In this document: one piece after another, positions 26,531 through 33,527 of the stretch
How positions within the stretch are numbered: the stretch's first letter is position 1
How the letters are laid out: each line of letters begins with the position of its first letter
Assembly: GCF_000770795.1 (NCBI RefSeq)
Contig: NZ_JRKJ01000002.1
Location: forward strand, 434,001 to 498,000
Length of the DNA stretch: 64,000 nt
Source of the DNA: Lysobacter dokdonensis DS-58
Lineage (GTDB): Bacteria > Pseudomonadota > Gammaproteobacteria > Xanthomonadales > Xanthomonadaceae
Direction: 5' to 3'
Made by a program: the position numbers and the translations under genes
The notes under the pieces: generated by a model
Database searches by the model: none
What the model was told of the DNA's origin: nothing
The model's input: only the letters and a program-made list of their open reading frames with translations

Positions 26531-28356
26531 TCTTCGACCCTCACTTCGCGCATCATCCCGGCTTCCATGTGGAACAGCAGGTGGCAGTGGTACGCCCAGC
26601 CACCGAGCGCGTCCGCGCGCACGCGGTAGGTGCGCCGCGTTCCCGGCGGGATGTCGAGCGTGTGCTTTCGGACGTGGAAGTTCCCCTGCTCGTCTTCCAG
26701 GTCGCTCCACATGCCATGCAGGTGGATCGGATGCGACATCATCGTGTCGTTGACGAGCACGATCCGCAGGCGCTCGCCGTAGGTCATGCGCAGGGGTTCG
26801 ACCTGCGAGAACTTCTGGCCATTGAAGCCCCACACGAAGCGTTCCATGTGGCCCGTCAGGTGCAGTTCGATTTCGCGGCCGGGATCGCGGCCATCGGGGT
26901 CCTCGAACGTGCTCTTCAACATGCCGTAGCTGAGCACCTTGCGGCCGTTGTTGCGCAGGCCGATGCCGGGATCGTCGAGCCGCGGCGTCGGCGACATCGT
27001 TTGCATGTCGACGAATGGATTGCCGGCTTCGCTTGCCGGGTGCACCGGCATCGCCGTCCCGTGCTGCATGCCCGACATGTCGTGCCCCATGGCCGAATGG
27101 TCCATGCCGGCCCCGTGCTGCATGGCGTCGGGTTGCATTCCCGCCATATCGTGTTGATGCATCGCGCCATCGCCCATGCCGGGCATGTCGTGACCCATCC
27201 CGCCATGACCCATGTCCGCCATCTTCAGGATCGCGCGCGGATCGAGCGCGGGCACGGGCGCGCGGAGGCCGTCGCGAACGGAGAGCGTGCCGCTGACGTA
27301 ACCCGTGTGGGCCATGTCCTGCGCGAAGATCGTGAAGGCGTCCTGCCCCGTCGGTTCGACGATCACGTCGTACGTCTCCGCAGGCGACATGCGGAACTCA
27401 TCGACCGTCACCGGATGCACGTACTGCCCGTCGGCGGCGACCACCGTCATCTTGAGGCCCGGGATGCGCACGTCGAAGTACGTCATCGACGAACCGTTGA
27501 TGAAGCGCAAGCGCACCTTCTCGCCGGACCGGAACAGGCCGGTCCAGTTCGCGAGCGATGTCGCGCCATTCATCAGGTAGGTGTAGGTGTTCGCGTTGAC
27601 GTCCGACAGGTCAGTCGGCGTCATGCGCATCTTGCCCCACGTCTTGCGGTCGTCGATCGTGGCGGACATGCCATCGCGCTTCGCGTCACGCGCGAAATCA
27701 CCGACAGTGCGTTTGTAGTAGTTGTCGTACCCCGGCATCTTCTTGAGGCGCGCGAACAGTGCCGACGGGTCGAGGTCGGTCCAGTCGGTGAGCATCACGA
27801 CGTGTTCGCGGTCGTATGAGAATGGTTCGGGCGCGATGGGCTCGATGACGAGCGGCCCGTAGAGCCCGGCCTGCTCCTGGAACCCCGAATGGCTGTGATA
27901 CCAGTACGTGCCGCCCTGCTTCACCGTGAAGCGATAGTGGTACGTCTCGCCGCGCCCGATGCCGTTGAAGCTGATGCCGGGCACGCCGTCCATGTTGGCG
28001 GGGAGCAGGATGCCGTGCCAATGGATCGAGGCCTCATGACCGTGGATGGACCCCGCGGGCAGTGCGTTGCTCACGCGCAAATTGACCGTCGTGCCCTCCT
28101 TCCACCGCAACAAGGGCGCGGGGATGGAGCCGTTGACGGTAATGGCCGTGCGCGTGCGGCCGGTGAAGTTGGCCGGCGACTCGCCGATGACGAGGTCGAA
28201 CTCGGTGCCACTCAACGTGGCGTTGCGCTTTACACCAGGGGAAGCGCGCAACGGGAAACCGCCGAAGCCGGCCAGCACGCCGGCTGCGGCAAGACCTTGC
28301 AAAAACTGACGACGCGCCGGATAGACAGGCGCTCCAAGAAAACGATCGGAAGACAT
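26527..28356 (-). CDS. copA: Periplasmic multicopper oxidase CopA
   Basis: The 609-aa protein carries a twin-arginine signal (ARRQFLQGLAAAG), so it is exported folded. Cupredoxin domain 1 has HWHG and YWYHSH; the last domain has HPIHLHG and AYHCHLLFHMEAGM, giving the type 1, 2 and 3 copper ligands. Between domains lies a Met/His-rich stretch (repeats such as MGHDMPGM and MDHSAMGHDM, about residues 385-440), the PcoA/CopA copper-storage region. It oxidises Cu+ and stores copper. GGAG precedes the start; the copL gene is 81 bp upstream. Confidence 0.95.
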   Translation of the reverse strand: MSSDRFLGAPVYPARRQFLQGLAAAGVLAGFGGFPLRASPGVKRNATLSGTEFDLVIGESPANFTGRTRTAITVNGSIPAPLLRWKEGTTVNLRVSNALPAGSIHGHEASIHWHGILLPANMDGVPGISFNGIGRGETYHYRFTVKQGGTYWYHSHSGFQEQAGLYGPLVIEPIAPEPFSYDREHVVMLTDWTDLDPSALFARLKKMPGYDNYYKRTVGDFARDAKRDGMSATIDDRKTWGKMRMTPTDLSDVNANTYTYLMNGATSLANWTGLFRSGEKVRLRFINGSSMTYFDVRIPGLKMTVVAADGQYVHPVTVDEFRMSPAETYDVIVEPTGQDAFTIFAQDMAHTGYVSGTLSVRDGLRAPVPALDPRAILKMADMGHGGMGHDMPGMGDGAMHQHDMAGMQPDAMQHGAGMDHSAMGHDMSGMQHGTAMPVHPASEAGNPFVDMQTMSPTPRLDDPGIGLRNNGRKVLSYGMLKSTFEDPDGRDPGREIELHLTGHMERFVWGFNGQKFSQVEPLRMTYGERLRIVLVNDTMMSHPIHLHGMWSDLEDEQGNFHVRKHTLDIPPGTRRTYRVRADALGGWAYHCHLLFHMEAGMMREVRVEE

Positions 28357-28437
28357 CCAACCACTCCAAGAAATCGGGCATGCGTACGCGATCGAACGCG
28401 CACGAGCGGAAGCGCCATGCAGGCGCTGGGGGGCCGC

Positions 28438-28833
28438 TTAGCCGATGGGAGGTCGGATCAGGTGTGGAAGCGCCGGGCTCGCGAACGAAACCCTAAGCGC
28501 GGCGCCAGGCGCGGCCGAAGGCCGCACAGGAATTGCGATCGACCCGAATGTCGGGATCGTGGGCGCGTGCGAAACGCAACTGCACAGGCAGGCGCCCGGC
28601 GGACAGCAATCGTCATGCGCGACCGGCGACGCTGGCGCGTCATGGTCGGAGGTCATGGCCGCATGCGCCATCGCCGGCATGTCGTCGCACGGCGGCGCGG
28701 CGTCATGGGCGGCGGCCGTTGCATCCATGCCGGCACCGAAGGCCATCATCGTGCTCGCATACACAGCCGACGTGCCGTTCGCCACAAGGGCGAAGCACAG
28801 CAGCAGGCGGAGCAGGATGGCCCGGAGACGCAT
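28438..28833 (-). CDS. copL: CopL-family metal-binding regulatory protein
   Basis: This 131-aa protein has an N-terminal signal or anchor (LLLCFALVANGTSAVYA), then a His/Met/Asp-rich middle (CDDMPAMAHAAMTSDHDA) and a Cys cluster (DCCPPGACLCSC). This matches CopL of Xanthomonas, required there for copper induction of copAB. It precedes copA exactly as in Xanthomonas. The gap to the upstream dehydrogenase is only 46 bp with no MerR-type operator or terminator, so copL-copA-copB may be read from the copZ promoter as well as from a local one. Confidence 0.85.
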   Translation of the reverse strand: MRLRAILLRLLLCFALVANGTSAVYASTMMAFGAGMDATAAAHDAAPPCDDMPAMAHAAMTSDHDAPASPVAHDDCCPPGACLCSCVSHAPTIPTFGSIAIPVRPSAAPGAALRVSFASPALPHLIRPPIG

Positions 28834-28879
28834 GGCGGCACTTTACCCGATCGGCTCGTGAAAGACGGATCGCGGTCGC

Positions 28880-29890
28880 CTACGGGTCGGAGATCGCGAC
28901 CACGACCTTGCCGAAAGGCTGACCGGATTCGAGCCGCGCGTAGGCGGAAGCCGCCTCCCTGAAGGGCACCACGCGATCGATGGCCGGCTTGACGCGATGT
29001 TCGTCAATGAAGGCAACCAGCGCTTCGGTCATTGCGCGAGACCCCACGACGACGCCCGTCACCGAACGTGGTCCGACCAAGGCGAAAGGATCGATCGACA
29101 ATGCGAATCCACCGCTGACGCCGCCGATCGTCACGACCGTGCCGCCCGCGCGCGTACTCGCGATCGACCGAGCGATCGTGCCGGCTCCGCCGACGTCGAG
29201 GACCCGGTGCGCACCGCCGGTCAAATCCTGCACGCGCGCATCCCAGGCCGGCTCGTTCGCGTAGTTGATTCCATGCGCGGCGCCCAGCGCCTTCGCCCTC
29301 TGTAGCTTTTCGTCCGAACTGGAAAGCACGGTGGGCCGCAGGCCGGCGGCGACGGCAAGCTGCAACGCCCATGTCGACACGCCGCCGGTCCCCTGGATCA
29401 GGACGTGATCGCCCTCGCGCAGCGATCCGATGCCGAAGAGCGCGTGCCATGCCGTAACGCCGGCGCACGCGAACGTTGAAGCCTCCGCCCAGGTCAGGCT
29501 CTCCGGGGCACGGACCAGCGCCGATTCTTTCGCGACGAATCGCTCCGCCAACACGCCATCGACATTCCCGCCAAGCGACTTCGACAGCGCCGCGTCGTCC
29601 GGGGCGCCCGCCAACCATTCCGGGAAGAAGGTCGGAACGACACGATCGCCCTTTGCAAATCGCGTGACCGCGGAACCAATCTCGACGACTTCACCAGCGC
29701 CGTCGGATGCCGGAATGCGTACGTCACCAGCACCCATCTGCCCCTTGGCAACCAGAAGATCACGGAAGTTGAGCGACACCGCGTGCATGCGGATGCGCAC
29801 TTCATCGGGAAGTAGCGGCAGGTCCTGAACGTGGTCGAGATGCAGGGACGCGACACCTTCGCCGCGGCGAATCCGATAGACGTTGTTCAT
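28880..29890 (-). CDS. Zinc-independent MDR oxidoreductase (quinone-reductase-like)
   Basis: This 336-aa medium-chain dehydrogenase has a catalytic domain opening with SLNFRDLLVAKGQ, the quinone-oxidoreductase pattern that lacks the zinc-ligand Cys and His, and a Rossmann motif IQGTGGVSTWALQLA. The NAD(P)-binding half is complete. It overlaps the PhzF gene by ATGA and ends 46 bp before copL. The tight coupling with a decarboxylase and a PhzF homologue suggests the three act on one small molecule; the substrate is not known. Confidence 0.85.
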   Translation of the reverse strand: MNNVYRIRRGEGVASLHLDHVQDLPLLPDEVRIRMHAVSLNFRDLLVAKGQMGAGDVRIPASDGAGEVVEIGSAVTRFAKGDRVVPTFFPEWLAGAPDDAALSKSLGGNVDGVLAERFVAKESALVRAPESLTWAEASTFACAGVTAWHALFGIGSLREGDHVLIQGTGGVSTWALQLAVAAGLRPTVLSSSDEKLQRAKALGAAHGINYANEPAWDARVQDLTGGAHRVLDVGGAGTIARSIASTRAGGTVVTIGGVSGGFALSIDPFALVGPRSVTGVVVGSRAMTEALVAFIDEHRVKPAIDRVVPFREAASAYARLESGQPFGKVVVAISDP

Positions 29891-30762
29891 GCCGTTTCCA
29901 GGTCGACTGCGACGCGGCGTTCGACGCGTGCGCTACCGCCCGCGAACAAGCGGCTGATCACGCCGTCGACAAGGTCGAGCCGGACGTGGATCGCGCTGGG
30001 CGACGGCACGGCCATCAGGGCTCCCTGCTCGACCGCGAGCGTCGGACCGATGCAGAATCGATCGAACAGGACGCACGCCAGCGGCCCGGCTGCCATGCCA
30101 GTCGCCGCTTCTTCATCGATGCCGTAACGGGGCGCGAACATGCGCGTCGTCGCGACGCGGCCGGCGGGCGCGCCTTCGCGCGAGTAAACGTAGTAACCCA
30201 CCAGGTCCAGCGACTCGCTGATGTAGGCGATGGCGGTCTGGTCGGGATCGACGGCCGCGAGCGCCTCGCGACTCTCCACCTCAAGCACGGCGAAGCGATT
30301 GCCGGTGTCGACGATGCGCATGTCGTGCAGGCGCGTACCTGCCAGCGAGGCCGAGATGCGTGCGCCCTCGCGTCCGCGCGGGGCGATGGGCTCGAAACGC
30401 GGTGCGCGCTGCTCCATCGATACGCGATCGCCCTCCACGATGACGGCGCGGGGGCCTTCGATGGTTTCCTTCGAGAGGTGCCCTTCGCCGATTCGACCGA
30501 GCGATTTCAGTAACGCGAACGTCGCGATCGTTGCGTGCCCGCAGTGTGCGATCTGGCGCGTGGGCGTGAAGAACTCCAACCGAACGGTCTCTGTGGCCGA
30601 CGCCGACACGAAGGCCGTTTCGGAAAGGCCTACGCGCGCGGCGATGCGCAGACGCGCGGCTGCGTCGAGTCCGTCGGCGTCGACGACGACGCCCGCGGGA
30701 TTGCCACCGCCGCCGCCTTCGGTGAACGCGTGGACGATCCAACCTTGGGGTTTCGTGCTCAT
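29887..30762 (-). CDS. PhzF-family isomerase/epimerase
   Basis: The real start is the ATG at 30762 (MSTKPQGWIVHAF), overlapping the decarboxylase stop (ATGA), giving 291 aa. Both halves of the PhzF (diaminopimelate epimerase-like) fold are visible: GLSETAFVS contains the catalytic Glu, and CGHATIATFALL the conserved GHAT. PhzF enzymes isomerise aromatic or enol compounds; most family members have no known substrate. It is placed between a PLP decarboxylase and an oxidoreductase within a copper operon. Confidence 0.88.
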   Translation of the reverse strand: MSTKPQGWIVHAFTEGGGGGNPAGVVVDADGLDAAARLRIAARVGLSETAFVSASATETVRLEFFTPTRQIAHCGHATIATFALLKSLGRIGEGHLSKETIEGPRAVIVEGDRVSMEQRAPRFEPIAPRGREGARISASLAGTRLHDMRIVDTGNRFAVLEVESREALAAVDPDQTAIAYISESLDLVGYYVYSREGAPAGRVATTRMFAPRYGIDEEAATGMAAGPLACVLFDRFCIGPTLAVEQGALMAVPSPSAIHVRLDLVDGVISRLFAGGSARVERRVAVDLETA

Positions 30763-32090
30763 GGGGCAGTTTCCGTCGTGCCGCCGATGCATTCGGCGAT
30801 GGCTTGTAGGATTTGGTCGACGTCGGCGTCGGTCGTCGACCAGTTGGAGAAGGCGGCGCGCACCGCGGCGCGTTGGTGCAGCACCGTGGGGGTCATGAAG
30901 ACGACGCCCGTGGCGTTGAGCCGCGCGAGAAACGCGTCGCGTTCGGCAGCGTCGGCACCCTTGGGCGCGAACGCTACGATGTTGAGTGAGACATCGTGCA
31001 ATACATCCATCCCCAGCGATTCGACGCCGCGGGCGAGCAGGCGTGCCTGTCGGCAGTTGTCGGCGACCCAGCGCCCGATTCCCGCGCGCCCTTGAACAGC
31101 GAGCACCATCCACGCTGGAAGCGCACGAAAACGACGCGAGTTCTCCGGCGTGTAGTGCAGCGGATCGGGGTCGTCGCCTAGATAAGCGGAGGTGGCCGCG
31201 AAGACTTCGCGCTGAAGTTCGGGCCATCGCGTATATGCGAGCGCGCTGTCGTAGGGCACGTTGAGCCACTTGTGCAAGTCCACCGTCACCGAGTCGGCGC
31301 GCTCGATGCCCGCGGTCATCGGCTTCAGCGCATCGTCGAAGGCTGCGAACAAGCCAAACGCGCCATCGACATGCAGCCAGGCGCCAGCTTCCGCGCACAC
31401 ATCGGCGAGGGCGACGAGGTCGTCGAAGTCGCCGGTATTCACCTCACCCGCGCTCGCCACGACGATTGACGGTCCCTCGTGCGCCGTGAGGGCCGCCCGC
31501 AGCGCGACGACGTCGACGGCGGTTCTACGTGGTTGTGTCGCAACGGCAACGTGCCGATGTCGGCCAATGCCGGTGATGGCCATTGCCTTGAGGATGCTGG
31601 AATGCGCGGCACCTGCGAACACGGTCGGAAGTGCGCCGTGCGTGCGCTCCGCCCAGTGGCGCGCCGTCGCCATCGACACAAGATTGGCGGCGGTGGCGCC
31701 ACTCACGAATTGCCCATGCATTGCCGGGTGCAACCCGAAGATGTCGGCATAGGCCGCGACCGTACATGATTCAACGTCGGCGGCGATCGAGCCCACCTTG
31801 TTCGAGACGTTCTGGTTCCAGGCGCTCGTCACCCAGTCCGCGGCAAGCGCCTCAGGCGTTGCACCGCCAGTGACGAACCCCAAGTACCGCGGACCCGGCG
31901 AGGCGGACAGATACGGGGCAACGTGATCACGAAGGTAGGCAAACGCCGCATTCAATCCAATCCCTTCGGGAGCAATCGGTTCGGGATGCGCTGACACCGC
32001 AACCCGACGCTGCTCAAGGCCGCCCAAATACTCGCGCGCAAGATGCCATGCGTGGTCGAGTGCAAGCTCGTGCTGTTCCGGCAATTCCAT
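30759..32090 (-). CDS. PLP-dependent group II amino-acid decarboxylase
   Basis: I use the ATG at 32090, which has AAAGG 9 bases before it; the longer TTG start is weaker. The 443-aa product has the AADC/glutamate-decarboxylase fold: FVSGATAANLVSM, AHSSILKAMAITG, the Asp-containing WLHVDGAFG, and the PLP-Lys in DLHKWLNVPYD. These enzymes decarboxylate aromatic amino acids, Glu or diaminobutyrate; the sequence alone does not fix which. It starts 36 bp after the EF-hand gene and overlaps PhzF, so it belongs to the copZ-led transcript. Confidence 0.88.
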   Translation of the reverse strand: MELPEQHELALDHAWHLAREYLGGLEQRRVAVSAHPEPIAPEGIGLNAAFAYLRDHVAPYLSASPGPRYLGFVTGGATPEALAADWVTSAWNQNVSNKVGSIAADVESCTVAAYADIFGLHPAMHGQFVSGATAANLVSMATARHWAERTHGALPTVFAGAAHSSILKAMAITGIGRHRHVAVATQPRRTAVDVVALRAALTAHEGPSIVVASAGEVNTGDFDDLVALADVCAEAGAWLHVDGAFGLFAAFDDALKPMTAGIERADSVTVDLHKWLNVPYDSALAYTRWPELQREVFAATSAYLGDDPDPLHYTPENSRRFRALPAWMVLAVQGRAGIGRWVADNCRQARLLARGVESLGMDVLHDVSLNIVAFAPKGADAAERDAFLARLNATGVVFMTPTVLHQRAAVRAAFSNWSTTDADVDQILQAIAECIGGTTETAP

Positions 32091-32126
32091 ATCTTCGTAC
32101 CTTTGCAATTCAGGTTCGCCGCTGCT

Positions 32127-32393
32127 TCACATGCGTTCCAGTTCTGCGAACTCGCGCTTGTCGAGAACCCCGTCTCGATTGGCGTCCACCATCGAGGCGT
32201 GCGCTCCCATCGGATGTTTGGCCAGTTCGGGTTTCGACAAGAGGCCGTTGCCGTCCGTGTCGTACTGCGTGAAGTCGTCGGCGCGCTGCTGCTTCACCGG
32301 CAGCGTCGCCGACGTCTGTGAAGGGTTGCCGGCGAGGCAGTCGCCGGTGGCGATGATGAGGGCGGCAAACATCACGAGTTCAGGGAGTTTCAT
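32127..32393 (-). CDS. Exported EF-hand protein
   Basis: This 88-aa protein has a signal peptide (about residues 1-21) and two EF-hand loops: DTDGNGLLSKPE and DANRDGVLDKRE, both with the standard acidic ligands for Ca2+. Small periplasmic EF-hand proteins are regularly found in copper-resistance clusters. It lies 21 bp after copZ and 36 bp before the decarboxylase. Confidence 0.85.
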   Translation of the reverse strand: MKLPELVMFAALIIATGDCLAGNPSQTSATLPVKQQRADDFTQYDTDGNGLLSKPELAKHPMGAHASMVDANRDGVLDKREFAELERM

Positions 32394-32414
32394 GGTTCTT
32401 CTCCGATTGAGGAA

Positions 32415-32648
32415 TCAAGCTCGGCAAGTCCCACAGCAGGCGGCCTTCGCCCCCTGCACGGACACCACGCGATAGCCTTCCGCTTCAATGGCCGCCGTTG
32501 CCAGCCCGGCGTCCACACCGTCGCTTATCGTCACGACGCCGCCCGCCAGGTCGACATCAACCTTGGCCTGTGGATCGATCGCGTGGATGGCTTTGGTAAT
32601 GGCGCGCTCACAATGCGCGCAGGTCATGCCTTCGACGATGTAATTCAT
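32415..32648 (-). CDS. copZ: Copper chaperone CopZ-like (HMA domain)
   Basis: This 77-aa single HMA domain has the metal site GMTCAHCERA at the N-terminus and an unusual Cys-rich end (AACCGTCRA) that may add a second site. It binds cytosolic Cu+ for delivery to the ATPases and possibly to the MerR regulator. It is first in the long minus-strand copper transcript, directly downstream of a CueR-type operator at 32685-32715. Confidence 0.9.
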   Translation of the reverse strand: MNYIVEGMTCAHCERAITKAIHAIDPQAKVDVDLAGGVVTISDGVDAGLATAAIEAEGYRVVSVQGAKAACCGTCRA

Positions 32649-32684
32649 GGGACTCTCCCGTCTGGCGAAAATGCCGATGGGCGA

Positions 32685-32715
32685 AGGGTGATCCTTGCCC
32701 CGATAGGAAGGTCAA
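32685..32715 (-). promoter_or_regulatory. MerR/CueR-type promoter of copZ operon
   Basis: On the minus strand TTGACC (32715-32710) is followed after 19 bp by CACCCT (32690-32685). The spacer contains the half-sites CCTT and AAGG separated by 11 bp. A long spacer with the dyad between -35 and -10 is the hallmark of MerR-family control. Confidence 0.7.
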
Positions 32716-32729
32716 GCGCAAGCAGCGGA

Positions 32730-32760
32730 TTGACCTTCCCCCCGTGGTAAGGCGCACGGT
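32730..32760 (+). promoter_or_regulatory. MerR/CueR-type promoter of the merR gene
   Basis: TTGACC at 32730-32735, a 19-bp spacer and CACGGT at 32755-32760. CCTT (32734-32737) and AAGG (32749-32752) lie 11 bp apart, the same geometry as the divergent copZ operator 15 bp away. Self-regulation of the 32791 MerR gene is implied. Confidence 0.65.
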
Positions 32761-32790
32761 GGCCCGCCCGTTTGCGGTCACACAGTACAG

Positions 32791-33141
32791 ATGGCTCGCC
32801 ACGACTCCCTCGACATCGGAGAGGCCGCGCGCCGCATCCGCGTTACGCCCGCCACGCTTCGCCTCTACGAGCGGCGCGGCCTGCTGCCGAAAGCGACGCG
32901 TACTGCCGCAGGCTACCGCCAGTATTCCCACGAAGACATGCGCCGCGCACGCCTCGTCCGCCGCGCGCGACACGCTGGACTGTCGATGCGCCAGATCGCC
33001 GAAGTGATCGCGAAGGCGAAGGACGAATCGACGTTGCGCGCGATGTTGCGCGCGCATGCCGAACACCTTGAATGCGAGCGTCGCCGAATCGAACGACTAC
33101 AGCGCCACCTCTGTCGCTGGCTGCGCTGCTGCCGCAAGTAG
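32791..33141 (+). CDS. MerR-family regulator, short form
   Basis: In this 116-aa protein the winged helix (SLDIGEAARRIRVTPATLRLYERRGLLPK), wing and YRQYSHEDMRRARLVRRARHAGLSMRQI segment are standard for MerR. The dimerisation helix is short and ends with LECERRRIERLQRHLCRWLRCCRK, so the metal-binding Cys are arranged unlike CueR (no C-x7-C loop). It is divergent from copZ and lies next to two paired MerR-type operators. The inducer could be copper or another thiophilic metal. Confidence 0.85.
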   Translation: MARHDSLDIGEAARRIRVTPATLRLYERRGLLPKATRTAAGYRQYSHEDMRRARLVRRARHAGLSMRQIAEVIAKAKDESTLRAMLRAHAEHLECERRRIERLQRHLCRWLRCCRK

Positions 33142-33149
33142 CAACAGTT

Positions 33150-33527
33150 TCAGCGCACTTCGGATACGCGCATCGCGACGATGCGATGGTCGCGAAGTTC
33201 GATCCGATACGACAGTTTGCGCGGGCTGCCGGGAAACTCGCCGCGCACACGCATGTGCGCGACGACGTTGCGCGCGCTCCGCGCGAGCCGGAGCGGCTCG
33301 AACGAGTGCGCCGGGTAGCGTGTTTCAAAGTCACGCTGCCATGCGACGATCGATACGATGCCCTTGAACAGGCGCTCGCGGTCCGTGACGATCGCGCCGG
33401 GTGCGAAAACGTGCGAGAACAACATCGCATCCTTGTCATGCGCTCCGAACAGCAGTCGCACTGCCACCGGCAGGTCCCGGTGGCAGTCTCGTCGATCAGA
33501 AGCTGATGCGCGCGCCGAGCCGTCCAC
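33150..33527 (-). CDS. NTF2/SnoaL-like protein
   Basis: The C-terminal 100 residues (RLLFGAHDKDAMLFSHVFAPGAIVTDRERLFKGIVSIVAW...) look like a small cone-shaped NTF2/SnoaL-like domain. The N-terminal part from 33527 overlaps the autotransporter end and a hairpin, so translation more likely starts at a GTG near 33467. It is convergent with the MerR gene and downstream of the autotransporter on the same strand. Binding or catalytic role unknown. Confidence 0.5.
   Translation of the reverse strand: MDGSARASASDRRDCHRDLPVAVRLLFGAHDKDAMLFSHVFAPGAIVTDRERLFKGIVSIVAWQRDFETRYPAHSFEPLRLARSARNVVAHMRVRGEFPGSPRKLSYRIELRDHRIVAMRVSEVR
33460..33487. repeat. 11-bp inverted repeat after the autotransporter stop
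   Basis: ACTGCCACCGG (33460-33470) and CCGGTGGCAGT (33477-33487) flank a 6-base loop, 9 bases after the autotransporter stop. No T run follows on either strand, so it is a stable 3' hairpin or attenuator, not a standard terminator. Confidence 0.6.

Noticed and set aside
25502-26833. 443-aa version of CopB
   Set aside because: The extra N-terminus lies inside copA and lacks a signal peptide; the ATG at 26530 gives a proper one.
26569-27819. 416-aa plus-strand frame opposite copA
   Set aside because: His/Arg/Val-rich antisense shadow of copA with no start signal or motif.
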